A model generated the notes under the pieces. It searched no databases and was not told the DNA's origin. It saw only the letters and a program-made list of their open reading frames with translations. A stretch of 64,000 nucleotides of DNA from Calliphora vicina (Eukaryota > Arthropoda > Insecta > Diptera > Calliphoridae): positions 105,120,358 to 105,184,357 of the forward strand of contig NC_088782.1 of the NCBI RefSeq assembly GCF_958450345.1, written 5' to 3'. Below are positions 32,496 to 43,439 of the stretch, in pieces (position 1 is the stretch's first letter; every line of letters begins with the position of its first letter). The translations under genes were made by a program, and so were the position numbers.

Positions 32496-32589
32496 CCCTT
32501 AATGTCACAATGACCCCAAACTTTTAAAATCATATTTTTTTATGGTTTTAGAAGTTTGGGGTCACTTTAACCCCAAGTGCTATATAGGG
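32496..32589. mobile_element. Tiny piggyBac-type insertion at the palindrome centre
   Basis: TTAA (32492-32495 and 32590-32593) flanks a 94-bp segment with CCCT ends and an inner inverted pair TGACCCCAAACTT/AAGTTTGGGGTCA. It lies in the loop of the hAT palindrome where the two arms cease to match. The outer ends match over only four bases, so this may instead be unrelated loop sequence. Confidence 0.45.
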
Positions 32590-33170
32590 TTAATTTTAAT
32601 TTTCCTGCTGTTTTTGTAAACACCAGGATTTGTGTTATATTTTTGTCAAGTTTCATCAAAATCGGCCCAAAAATATACACCATTTTGCTATCTTTCCAAG
32701 AGAAATTACAAATATTGAAAAATTTTACATTTGACCTTCACGATTTAACGTTTAACGTTCTAAAATTTTAGTAAAGCTTTCAGACAATATTTAGCATTAT
32801 CTGAACTATAATACTCTGAATAGGTTTTACATAAAATTCATAACAGTAAGGAAGTAGAGCTTATTCGCCAAAAAATGGCCAAATAATTGGTTTTGCAAAA
32901 TTTAAATCGCAGGTACGGAAAAACTATAAGAGATATTTTCATAATTTTTTCATATTTTTATTTCATATTATATTCTCAATAAATCCCAATGAGATGTTCA
33001 AAAAATTCTTAAATTTCCTTAACAAAATTTTTAAAATTTTGAAATTGGAGTTTTGAAATTGTCATTAAAAAAAATTAAATTTTTTTGGTCATACCTGCAA
33101 ATAGGTTAACGGTATCCTACGAAGACAAAAACTTATATACTAGGAAATATAGATATATTTTAAGTAAAAA

Positions 33171-33920
33171 CAAGTAAGAAAGTATGGTCGGTCAAGCCCG
33201 ACCATATAATACCCTACACTTAAGTAAAAGAGCAAAAAAAAATTTTTCTTTAAAAATTTCAATAATTTATATTTTTGAGTGTTTTTCGGAAGTGGGGTTA
33301 TATGGGGGCTATGACCAATTATGGACCGATCACCATGAAGTTAGGTCGTGTGATTTATGTCTATAGTAAAGTTAACTATCTTGAATTTTGTGTGTTTACC
33401 AACATTTTTAAGCGATTTATGCACGTCAAAGTGATTTTCGGAAGCGGGTCTGTATGGGAGCTATGACTAATTATGGACGGATCGTAACAAAATTTGGTGA
33501 CATGAATTTTGTGTATATAAAACTTATTTGGAGTGGAATTTGTGGAGATACATATATAAATTAAACATTTATGACCGATAAAGTCCAATTTCGGGAGGAC
33601 ATTTGTATGGGGGCTAGGTGAAATAATGAACCGATTTCAGCCAGTTTCAATGGGCTTGGTCCTTGAGCCGAAAAAATAATATGTACCGAATTTGATTGAA
33701 ATATCTTCAAAATTGCGACCTGTACTCTGCGCACAAAGTTTACATGGACAGCCAGCCAGCCAACCAGACGGACGGACGGACGGACATCGCTTAAAGACTC
33801 AGAAAGTGATTCTAAGTCGATCGGTATACTTTAAGGTGGGTGTTAGACTAATATTTTTGGGCGTTACAAACATCTGCACAAACGCATAATACCCTCCCCA
33901 CTATGGTGGTGTAGGGTATA
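33171..33920 (-). mobile_element. DINE-like element, GTCGG family, inserted in the hAT palindrome
   Basis: A 750-bp copy with CAAGTAAG, the TGGTCGG/CCGACCA hairpin, ATACCCTACAC...GTGTAGGGTAT and an (AGCC)n(GACG)n tract at 33751-33785. The opposite arm (about 31945) and the half-copy at 37180 keep the unfilled site, ...TTTTAAGTGAAAATGAGCC. The join is AAAAA / ATGAGC with no target duplication, and on the minus strand it falls between two T residues. This is the Helentron pattern. Confidence 0.9.
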
Positions 33921-34282
33921 ATGAGCTTTTATTTTAATATTTATCAAAATATGTTAATTTTGTTCCTACATTTCTTGTTCTAGTTGCCTGGGACACGTTA
34001 ATGGCCTGGCGAATTTTTTGAACAATTTCTGTTTTTTATGTCGCATTAGAACGACAATTACGTACACATTTCTATTCTTTTAAATTAAATTGGAAAAATA
34101 AATTTTTAATTGCAAAATTTTTACAAAAACTGAAAAAAATGCATTTATTTCTGCACGTCTTAACCCTAACCGATTTACCTAAAATTTTTTCAGGATGATT
34201 TTTTTACTAATGTTCATCAAACTGGGGGGTAAGAATGACTAAAATCCAACTTTCGTTTATTAAGGGCTACCCTAATGGTCAT

Positions 34283-35190
34283 AAATAGCTTTATCATGCT
34301 TCTGCATATATAAGTTCTCAAATTTAAACAGAAAATATCCTCCAAAACCATGTCTCCATTTTTATGGCTTGCAAACTTTATCATTTTAAAAGTCCCTATA
34401 ACTACAATTCTCCGTTCAGTGTTGTATGTTTTTAATTAAGTCAACAACGCGTTTTCACGCACTTGACATTACGTTTCTTAATGTTTTACGTTGGCCAACG
34501 AGAACGTGACAATGGCCATAAAATGCAATAGAAACCCATTACCATTATTGTAGCTCATTCACATATAAAGTTCAAATAAACAATAAATGTTAAGAAAATA
34601 TTTACTACAAACGTATGTATGTACTATGTAGAGTAAAAGATCATTTACACACTTTTAGGGACATAGTAAAGCGAAACAACAATTACATTTAATGTGATAT
34701 CAACAGAGAAAAACAATGAAATGAAAAACCCCAACAATATTTATATAGACATTTCACGTGCAGTACAACAGCAGTGTCCACAGAGAGCAAGAAATTGAAA
34801 GAGAAGAAAAATGAACAAATGTACTGCTACCGGGTAAGTATTTTAAACTTAACTATACACCTCGTACATTCATTTGAACATGTATTATATACATAGTCAA
34901 CATCACCGACACTTTTATTTTATACAGCAGGCATATTGTCAAAAACAGCTATCTGCTGGATTTTCAAAAATGGATTTTTGATGCCAAAGTTTTCAGTATT
35001 ATATAATTTGTCTATGGCATAAAGTTTGAAGAAAACAAGTAAATCTAGCACTCTTTTATCGAATTATTATAAATTACGACTTTTAGCATGAATACAATGA
35101 CCAGAATTGGAACTTAAAATGTAAGAACTCTCTCAGAAACTTCCAGGTTATAAGGGATTTCAAAAAAGTTATTTTATAACAGTTATTTTG
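34283..35190. other. No gene seen
   Basis: A+T-rich DNA containing short ATGT repeats near 34613-34627. No domain or element end is recognised. Confidence 0.45.
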
Positions 35191-35194
35191 TGAC

Positions 35195-35770
35195 TTTAAA
35201 AATAAAAATCCATCTAAAACTGTTATTTTTCAACGTAAAAATAAAAGTTCGCACGAAACTCTTAAAAAAGAGTATTAAATAGCCGTCAGTAGAAAAAACT
35301 AATTTTTCCTTCATAAAATAAAACTCATTTGATGAGTTTTATTTTTCCCGTCAGAAAATAAAACTCCTTTTATGTAAATTGACACCTAAAGCTTGCCGAT
35401 GGTCAGATCATTACAATTTCTAAAGCACCTTGCATTGCAATTGGAAAAATTGCCATTAAAATAAAAACAATTGGGATTTTAATTTGGTATTGTTTGATTC
35501 CTATTATTAAATTGTTGTTGTTTTCCTTTCTTAAACAAATAAATTACCACACTTATTATATCAGATAGGCTCAATAAAGAAAAATACTGAAAAAAGTAAA
35601 AAATAAACCAAAGGAGTTTTATTTTTTGATGGGAAAAATAAAACTCCTCAAATGACTTTTATTTTATGACGGAAAAAATAATGAGGTTTTTTTTCTGACG
35701 GAAAAACTAAAACTCTTTTTTAAGAGTTTCACGCGAACTTTTATTTTAACATTGAAAAATAACTGTTAAC
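35195..35770. mobile_element. Foldback element with AATAAAACTC repeats
   Basis: Arms of about 175 bp pair in inverse: CTGTTATTTTTCAACG, AAATAAAAGTTCGC, GAAACTCTTAAAAAAGAG and CCGTCAGAAAATAAAACTCC on the left, each inverted on the right. Within the arms AATAAAACTC-type words repeat. The loop (about 35380-35590) is unrelated A+T-rich DNA. A half copy of the right arm is at 42340-42570. No target duplication could be set. Confidence 0.65.
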
Positions 35771-35940
35771 TGGAGATGGGATCATTTTTTTAATATCACC
35801 ATAGATTCTGAAAGAGCACGTCAATGCGAATCTATTTGTATATAATTTGATTTCAAATTTTCTGGAGAACCGTAATTTACGGTCCCTGGAAACTTCGCGA
35901 TTGGCACGGATCTGCAAAGAATTTATCACCTACAAAATCA
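35771..35940. repeat. Flank shared with 42570-42710
   Basis: AGATTCTGAAAGAGCACGTC, AATACGAATCTATTGGTATA-like and TTGATTTCAAATTTTCTGG occur after the foldback arm in both places. At 42622-42664 about 40 extra bases are inserted (TGTCTCCGTTGACTC...). So the repeat unit is larger than the foldback itself. Confidence 0.6.
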
Positions 35941-36194
35941 CAATGCTCGGCCTCTGCGAAATACGCTGGTATGATTCTGAGTAATTTACAACTGCTGCTG
36001 ATCATTCATTTGAATACGCACACTTATTGTTTTACAAATATAAAATTTTTTGCTGATCTCACTTTAATTGAATGGTAAACATCGTTTTATACATCCTAAA
36101 ACGTAAAATTTTATAAATCTTTTCTATTTTTAATTGTTACCAAAATTTATAATTTAGAGGATGGAATGCTTACACAGTGCAACACGAACATATA

Positions 36195-36560
36195 ATATCA
36201 AAAAAACTTCATCTTCAAGATCAAAATCGCAAAAACTTTTAAAAAATTAGATTTTTTTTACCTTTTTTACACTGTTCAGTTCCATGGGTAGCAAACCGTT
36301 CAAAATTCATGGAAACAAGGAAACTACAAAAATATACCTACGATCTCAATAAACAACTTTTTAAAACATATGAACTTCCTAGGAATATAAGTTAGTAAAA
36401 AAAAACTAAAGGAATTAAGTGTTTTGGGCCATAAACTATTAAATTATTATAAACTAAAGCATACTTTTAGGCAGCTTTAAATTTTTTTTTCTAAATTTAT
36501 TTCCAGTTTTTTTGCGATTTTGATATTGAAGATGAAGTTTTTTTAATATTATATTTTTAT
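36195..36560. repeat. Inverted pair around AACTTCATCTTCAA
   Basis: AACTTCATCTTCAAGATCAAAATCGC at 36209-36234 is inverted at about 36518-36543 (GCGATTTTGATATTGAAGATG). Between them lies the short form of the GTAGCAAACC repeat. This suggests a decayed foldback built from the 29460-type repeat. Confidence 0.55.
36285..36460 (+). repeat. GTAGCAAACC repeat, deleted copy
   Basis: Same ends as 26141-27100 but lacking about 0.8 kb. The join is CCTAGGAAT/ATAAGTTAG; in the long copy both break edges carry AAT, so a 3-bp microhomology deletion explains it. Confidence 0.65.
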
Positions 36561-36716
36561 GCAAGATATTAACCTGAGAAAATTATCACTTTTTTGCAAA
36601 AATTACACCAAGACCTCAAATCTTTATGGTCCCATAAAAAAGTGCATGACTTTGGGCAAAACTAGGAGACGCGGGTGTTTTTTTTTTTGTCTTTAATCAC
36701 GTAGTGGTAAGTTTCA

Positions 36717-37460
36717 TCAAAATCGGCACAAAAATATATAACATTTCCCTATTTCTCCATGAGAAAATCCAAATATTGAAAAATTTGACTTTCGACCTTC
36801 TCGATTTAAGAGTTGGCGTTTTCCGTTTTTAGTAAAACTTTCAGACTATATTTAGAATTTCATGGACTACAATATTCTGAATATGTATTACTTAAAATTT
36901 ATAACAGTAAGAAAATTCGGCACGTTCGATAAAATATGGGTTTTCTCGAAAATCGCAAAATTTAAATCGCGGAAAAACTATATGAGGTATTGGCATACCT
37001 TTTTCACATTTTTATTCCCTATTATGTTGTCAATAAATTCTGAAATTTGTTTAACAACATTTTTAAAAATTTGAAATTGGAGTTTTGAAACTGCCGTTAA
37101 AAAAAATATTTTTTTTGGTGTAGGTTAACTGTATCCTATGAAGATAAAAACTCATATACAAGTAAATATGGATATATTTTAAGTAAGTATAAACTTTTGT
37201 TTTAATATTTCTCAAAATATGTTAATTTTGTTCCTGCATTTCTTGTTCTAGTGGCCTGAGAAACATTAATGGCAGGGCGAATTTTTAATAACTTTAACAT
37301 TTCTTAACCAATTTTTGTCTTTTGTACCTTATTAGAACGATAATTACGTACACATTTCGATTCTTTTAAATTAAATTCCAAAAGTAATTATTTAATGGCA
37401 AAATTTTTACTAAAACTGAAAAAATTTTATTTTTTTGTAAATGCACCTCAAAACTAAATC
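36717..37460 (+). mobile_element. Half-copy of the palindromic hAT element
   Basis: Runs from TAAGTTTCATCAAAATCGGC near the palindrome centre outwards through CGTACACATTTCGATTC to TGTAAATGCACCTCAAAAC. It corresponds to one arm of 31532-34274. It lies within a copy of the 29460-type repeat, interrupting it after ATCACGTAGTGG. At about 37180 it holds the empty site for the DINE-like insertion. The outer TAGGGTGGCCC end is missing. Confidence 0.7.
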
Positions 37461-38829
37461 GCAGGTCGGCACGGGTTGCAATCATGATAGAAAGACAAAA
37501 TTTCATATTTAACTATAGTTTTATATATATATAAAAAAATAGAGGGTATGCGTTCCAAAATTCCCAAAAAAAAAATAATTTGCGACACTCTAGTGTACGT
37601 ATATGGTTATATTTCCATGAATGAAAAAATTACATACAGTGTAATGAATGAGATAAATGGTCTTAGTTTATGAATAAGATAATTGCTTTATTGCTCTCCT
37701 GCATAATTTCATTTTTGAAGATTGCCCTTTTTGAATATAAGCTCTCGATATGAAACATTTACGAACATGTACATTTACAACAAAGTAACGTAGAATTTGA
37801 ACATACAAGCATACAATGTAAAAACACTGTCATTCATGCATGTATCCTTTGAGGGTTTAAACTATAAAATTGCTTAAGACTTCGTTATACAGTGGGAAAA
37901 AACATAATATCAACAATAGAATGAAAAGAAAATGAGTGAGTTCGGAATTAGCAATGTATTTTATATCAAAGTTGATCATTAATACAATATTTTTTTCTCA
38001 AATTAAAATTGGAAAATAAATTAGAATACAGTCTTTAAGCTTATTGGTTTATACAGACCAATATTGGGACGCGGACAACCATTTGAGAATCGTAGGAGTA
38101 GACTAGTACCCAATATTAAAAAATTTGTAAATACCTTCAGGCGAGTCCACATTAGTTCTAAACGGCTGCTACATTCCACAGTAATTTGAACGTTCAAAGG
38201 GGGCAAGGTTTGTGGAATTCCTGAGGAGTAAATAAAGGCTTTTTATATAAGTATTTGATACTGTTGAAAACCTTAGGACCTTAGGACCTTTAGATTGATA
38301 TTTTAGTAAAACTAAATAATTTTATAAAATTCTGGGACTTCAGTTACCTTAAAAACTAAAAAAATTTCATATGGGTATTTTCCACGAATAAAAATATAAA
38401 ATTTGAATTAATGTAAAATTAGAACAGTTAAAGATATAACCAAATTTGGATCCAATATAGACTCAGATAACCTCAAATCAATGGCATTAGAATTTTTGAA
38501 ACGGGGAAAATGTGTTCCAAAAACTGAGTTTTTTTAGAAAAAATTTGAGACCTGAGGTGACCAAATTTGAGGGGCTACGTACTTGCCCACATTATCGCTA
38601 GGAACAATGAACGAACGCAAATCAACTCGAAAACACCTCAGCTCCAACCATGTGAAATTTCGTAAGAATATCTCCAATAGTTCCCTAGATACCGAATTAT
38701 TTCCAAAAAAAAGTTTCTAAACCACTGTGGACTGTATTATTGCCAAATTGTGTTCAACTATGAGGCAAATTTTTGGTTTAACGCGTTTGTTAATAAACAA
38801 ACTTGCAGCATATTTAAAATATATTTACT
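37461..38829. other. No gene seen
   Basis: A+T-rich DNA; the end of the 29460-type repeat resumes near 37597. A less A+T-rich block at about 38030-38220 can be read as KLIGLYRPILGRGQPFENRR...SSKRLLHSTVI on +, which looks protein-like but unassigned. Another block (38450-38700) resembles dispersed non-coding repeat DNA. Confidence 0.4.
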
Positions 38830-39270
38830 TCCACACAAATGCCGTTGGACCTTATTTCTCCAAAAATGAGACCACAGCTTGCGTTAAGGTCAATGGAGAT
38901 CATTGTCGCACCATGATGAATGATTTTATGTTTCAAAATATGGTTGACATTGATCCGGGCGAGATGTGGTTTTAACAGGATGGCGCTACGTGCCGTAAGT
39001 GCCACCATCGATTTATTGAAATCAAAATTTGACAATAATTTGATTTGGAGAAATAGAACTTTCAATTGGGCTCCAAGGTCATGCAATTTGACACCTCACG
39101 ATTATTTCCTGTGGGGGTATCTGAAGTCACTGGATTGTGCTGATAAACCAGCAATAATTGACAACTCAGAAACCAACATTATTCCTAAGATATGGGCAGC
39201 AATGCTCGAAAAATTTAACATCCAGGATACGCTTCATCAAGATCTCATTATCGAAAGCATTTTCAAATGA
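38830..39270 (+). pseudogene. DD41D-type mariner transposase fragment
   Basis: Reads NAVGPYFSKNETTACVKVNG, MMNDFMFQNMVDIDPGEMWF, a TAA stop (38973), QDGAT, a frameshift, then ATIDLLKSKF, NWAPRSCNLTPHDYFLWGYL and, at the end, a terminal IIESIFK. The order and the WFQQDGATCHT...SCDLTPLDYFLWG plan mark a mariner-superfamily transposase with about 41 residues between the second and third Asp (DD41D, as in rosa-type elements). The N-terminal half is missing. A Jockey fragment begins 70 bp downstream. Confidence 0.8.
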
Positions 39271-39341
39271 TAATGCTATGTTTTCGAATCAGCCAAGTAG
39301 TCACTAGTGACAATTACTTTCTATAAGCTATGTCTATAAAT

Positions 39342-40041
39342 TGATGAGCTTTGCGGTTTGGTAAATGGTTATCTCAACGAAATCCATAATTTCTTCACTG
39401 AACGTAACCTGTAGCTATCACCAACGAAGTCAATGGCAACACACTTCACCACCTGGACGAAGGAGGTAAAACTCAATTTAGGCATCATGGTCGACGGCGT
39501 ACAAAATCCTAAAATCATGGGTGTCACTTTTGATAGCCTTTTTAGTTCCTCAGCACACACCACTGCAATCACGCATAAACTGCGAAATAGGAACAAGGTC
39601 CTCAAGGCACTAGCCGGCGGCACTTGGGGTATGGACAATGAAACCTTGCTAGTCACCTTCAAAACGATTGGCCTGACAGTAGTTAACTATGCTGCTCCAG
39701 TGTGGTCGCTTTCGATACTCAGTGGAGATATTTTCAAAGCTGTCAAAATGCAGCCTTAAGGACCGTCACAAGCTGCCTCCAAATTACCTCTACCGGTCAA
39801 GGAACATAACGTCATGCTGACGCAACAGTTCCTTCTGGGATGTCACCGGGCGAGTCATCCAAACTTCAACATCACACAGTTGGAGTCTCCTCCGAGGCAT
39901 GTCAGACAGGACCTTAGACCTGCACATACAGAGGTATGGACCCATCCAGCAGAAGTAGCACAATTTCTTGGACTTGATATTGCAGAACCCCCAGATTAAA
40001 TATTGTAAAATTGTTAATGCTGCTACAACAACAACAACAAC
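39342..40041 (+). pseudogene. Jockey-type LINE 3' end
   Basis: Reads DELCGLVNGYLNEIHNFFTE, then ATHFTTWTKEVKLNLGIMVD, PKIMGVTFDSLF, NKVLKALAGGTWGMDNETLL, VVNYAAPVWSLS, then LPVKEHNVML, QQFLLGCHRASHP, RHVRQDL, WTHPAEVAQFLGL and a stop. This is the RT C-terminus and tail of Jockey-clade ORF2. Internal deletions lie after KMQP and between RHVRQDL and EVWTHP. A (CAA)n-type tail at 40022-40041 marks the 3' end. It is 5' truncated, as usual for LINE copies. Confidence 0.85.
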
Positions 40042-41214
40042 TGTGTATAAGGTACACAAGAACTACTTTCTTAATTGTTGGATAATGCAACCAAACCCAT
40101 TAATGTCAGTAATTAATAATAGTAGTATTGCTCTTATAATTTTCACCAACTACTGTTTTGAAATAAATGTTCTATGCTTTCGGATGTTTTCAGTTTGATA
40201 CTTGACAGGAGATTCTTTTACAACCTAGTCCACAACTACGTGCAAGGACAATTTCAAATACATGTACACTGGCAATGATTGCCAGTAAATGAAAATAGTA
40301 CAACGTTTTTCTCTTCTTCTGTAATTGTTGTTTTCTGTTACCTGTGAATTTATTATAACACTCAAAGATTCATATCAGTCGAAGTATAAATATACTTTCA
40401 ATATTACTATTATTCATTTAACTATGTTATTTCCTCGAGGCTTATTAATCTTTTAGCTATAGTTTTATATTTCAATGCTATTATGCTACTAGTAGTATGA
40501 TGTCTTAGGGGCAGTAAGTTTCATTTCATTTGTAATGGTACTTAAAAATGTGTGTAAAATATGTTGATATACATTAAAAAAACTGCATTTAAACTCTATG
40601 AAAAGAGAAATATAAAAAGGGGAATAAAATTATAAAAAAACGTAGAAGAAATATAATAAAAGTTTTTTTTTATCATTAATGTTGTAAACATTTATAATAC
40701 CTGTAATAAAGATATAAAGCAAATTTAACAACAGCAACAGATAACAAAAACATACAACATGAAGAAATTAAATTTGTATAGTAGTTTATTTGTGTATTAG
40801 GGTGGTATTTATTTTGCACTTTTTGCACGTCTAAAATTGTTATTCTTCATCTACAAACAAAATTCTGGAAATTTAATAAAAATCGGATAACGTTGCAAGG
40901 TTGCACATTTGCTTTCAAGTAACATTTCATTAAATCTTGAAAAAAATTCCAATAACAATTAATTTTTGTATTTCATATATCCACACAGAAAAAATTATAT
41001 TTCAATTCAAACATTTACCCCATATTGAACTGGTTTCAATTATTTCATAATTAAATCAAGTATTCATTTGCTCAAAAACAAAACTTCTTGATATTTTCTA
41101 TTGATTTTTGAGTTTTGAATTTGATTATTTTGACAATTGAATATATCAATTTTCGTTATTGGTTGAATTTCAAATACAAAAATGATTGAATAGATAATTT
41201 TCGTAATTGAATTT
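40042..41214. other. No gene seen
   Basis: A+T-rich DNA, with TTGAATT-type words from about 40990 that may be a MITE body. No ends could be fixed. Confidence 0.4.
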
Positions 41215-41261
41215 TTTAAGTAAAGCAGATGAATTTATAAAATTCATCTGCTTTACTTAAA
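41215..41261. repeat. Perfect 47-bp hairpin
   Basis: TTTAAGTAAAGCAGATGAATT pairs perfectly with AATTCATCTGCTTTACTTAAA across a 5-base loop. The stem is 21 bp with no mismatch in decayed surroundings, so it is either young or maintained. Confidence 0.8.
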
Positions 41262-42131
41262 GGAAGTACTAAAAAGTTAAATACTAGATTAACCATGTCA
41301 GAAAATGGACATTGTTAGTTCTATATTTGTACATTTGTAGTTTAATATATTCTGCCCCTGAGCCTTAAGCTTCGTAATTTTATTAGCACTTTAATTTTTC
41401 ACTATCAATATGACATAATATATTTTTTTTGGTTTTACTACTTTATTATCAACGGGAAAAAATTGATTTTGCGTAGAGTTTTCATATGGTAATCTTTGTC
41501 GCAATTGCTCAATTAGTTTAATTTGTCGTCTTATTTTTGTCATAATCTTCACTAATTAAAACGTTCTTTATTTTATCTCTCATTCATCAAACTAGTATGA
41601 AAAATGTGTCAAAAACATTAAACAATTTTCAATTGGCGACGATAATGGATCAAATCCTTGAATTTTAAATCAGAAAACAGCAAATGATTTATTTATTTTT
41701 TGTACTTTGTGCAATACTGGTTTTAAAAAAAGATGGTACGCCAAATTATAATCAGTGTATTAATTGCTTAAAAGTTTGGCTTTTTAGAATTGCTGGTTTG
41801 ACGAAATTAAAACAAAATGGGTTTTAACTCGAAGCATAGATCCACAAGACGTTTAACGGCTATTGATCGCCATCGAGTATCACAAGCCTTCAAGAGTTTG
41901 TGGGGCTCTTGTCCATTATATAATGATGAATATAATGTGTAATAACAATTTTGTCTTGAAAGAGAATTTGCTAGACATTTAAGCTTTCAGATATAAAATA
42001 CTCTATTTCATTTTGAACCACTTGATATTGGCAATTGTTATTTGTTCTTTTAATACTGCACAATTCTTGAGTATGTTGAAAAGCTAAATGAAAATCAGTA
42101 ATGAATTAAAATGAAAATGGTTCACAAATAT
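41262..42131. other. No gene seen
   Basis: A+T-rich DNA without a recognisable motif. The block near 41825-41900 is slightly less A+T rich but has no supportable frame. Confidence 0.4.
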
Positions 42132-42314
42132 AAATTTAGCCTTTTTATTTACTCTTTAGTCTCGAAATTTTTAGCCTTTCTTAATTTCAAAAAAGGCTAT
42201 TTTGAAATTAAGAAAAGGCTAGAAAAAAGCCACGAAGCTAAAACAAAAATTTCGAGGCTAAAGAGTAAATAAAAAGGCTAAATTTAGCCTCAAAAATCTA
42301 AACTGGCAACACTG
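42132..42314. mobile_element. Nested-palindrome hAT remnant
   Basis: An outer inverted pair (42132-42172 with 42245-42286, AAATTTAGCCTTTTTATTTAC) encloses an inner one (AGCCTTTCTTAATTTCAAAA). It ends GGCAACACTG, the same terminus as the hAT element at 25231-25240, and shares GCTAAATTTAGCC. The left terminus and an 8-bp duplication are not seen. Confidence 0.6.
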
Positions 42315-42339
42315 TTTGATACCTATGTTTGTTTTTTTT

Positions 42340-42710
42340 TTTCTTAAACAAATAAATTACTACAAACATTATATCAGATAGACTCGATAAAGAAAGTTAC
42401 TGAAGAAAAGTAGAAAATAAACGAAAAGAGTTTTATTTTCTGACGGCAGAAATACAACTCCTCAAATGACTTTTATTTTATGAGGTGAAAAATAAAACTC
42501 CACAAATGAGTTTTTTTATCTGCGATCTTTTATTTTTTTGTTAAAAAAAACTGTTAACTGTGGAGTTGAGATAATTGTTTTAATATTAACATAGATTCTG
42601 AAAGAGCACGTCAATACGAATCTATTGGTATATATGTCTCCGTTGACTCTAACCCAGAGAATTTTTGATTTCAAATTTTCTGGATAACCGTTATTTACGG
42701 TCCATGTCTA
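42340..42710 (+). repeat. Second copy of the foldback right arm and flank
   Basis: Aligns with 35515-35890 through CTTAAACAAATAAATTAC, TATATCAGATAG.CTC, GAGTTTTATTTT.TGA, CTGTTAACTG and AGATTCTGAAAGAGCACGTC. The left arm is missing. Confidence 0.65.
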
Positions 42711-42890
42711 AAATACATTTGACTGGCTATTTTCTAATATTTGATTTCAGATTATTTCTTTGTATTGTTTATTTATTTTATATGTTAAAGGCTTCCTTTT
42801 TTAGAGTTTCTACGATGGAGGTCCTTAGGAAACTGTTCTTCCCAGTGAACTTAGTATCAATCTTCCACAACTGATAAATCTTGATGGAAA

Positions 42891-43175
42891 TCACTGAGCA
42901 TAAATAATATACATATATTCATCAGCTTTGTAGCTTGAGAATCCCATTTTCCTTATCATTAAAAAATACCTCTTAATTTTCTGTGCTAAAAAATTAGTAT
43001 TTATTCGCGACCTTGTACCTTGTGTTAAAAGATTACATTCTTTGAATGTAGATGCTAGCATTTTAGACCTCTCCCTCGAAAGGTGAAGGTCACTTGTGAA
43101 AAACGTGAAGGGTTGGAAAATAGCCTGCAAATATTTCATATTTAGTTTTATATTATTTCTGTCTTCTAGCAGCAT
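42891..43175 (-). other. Protein-like relic, unassigned
   Basis: A 94-codon frame includes LQAIFQPFTFFTSDLHLSRE, RSKMLASTFKECNLLTQGTR. The pattern LxRxxxxxLASxxKExNLLxxGTR reminds me of arthropod transposon-associated proteins of unknown function, but I cannot name the family. There is no start context or neighbour to support a host gene. Confidence 0.3.
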
Positions 43176-43439
43176 TTATCCTTCTTTAGTGCATATTGTT
43201 GCCAATTGTCTACATTCCAGTTCCACATAATTTTAGACGAATATAAGCTTGATACTAATTCAGAAAAATCAAATGGAGTACGAAAACATTCAGCTAATGA
43301 AATTCTAAATCAAACTAAAGATAAAGGAATTATAATAAATAAAAATAAACTAAATATTTGATACTTTATAGAAAAATAAAAGTAAAAAAAAAAGTTCCAC
43401 TTTCCATTGACTTCGAATGCTAGAGATGAGCGGATCAAA

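Larger units (their letters stand above)
31532..34274. mobile_element. Palindromic hAT-type element with about 1-kb arms
   Basis: The ends are TAGGGTGGCCC and, inverted, TAGGGTAGCCC, flanked by identical ATGGTCAT at 31524-31531 and 34275-34282. The two arms are inverse copies from end to near-centre (GCCGATTTTGATGAAAC at about 32420 against GTTTCATCAAAATCGGCC at about 32652). Without two later insertions (32496-32589, 33171-33920) the element is about 1.9 kb. No transposase. The 8-bp duplication and TAGGG ends point to hAT; the extreme arm length is foldback-like. Confidence 0.85.

Noticed and set aside
38030..38220. Protein-like block KLIGLYRPILGRGQPFENRR
   Set aside because: Looks coding in composition but I cannot place it in any family and no boundaries are visible.
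40800..40830. TAGGGTGGT as a hAT end like 31532
   Set aside because: No inverted partner or octamer duplication seen.
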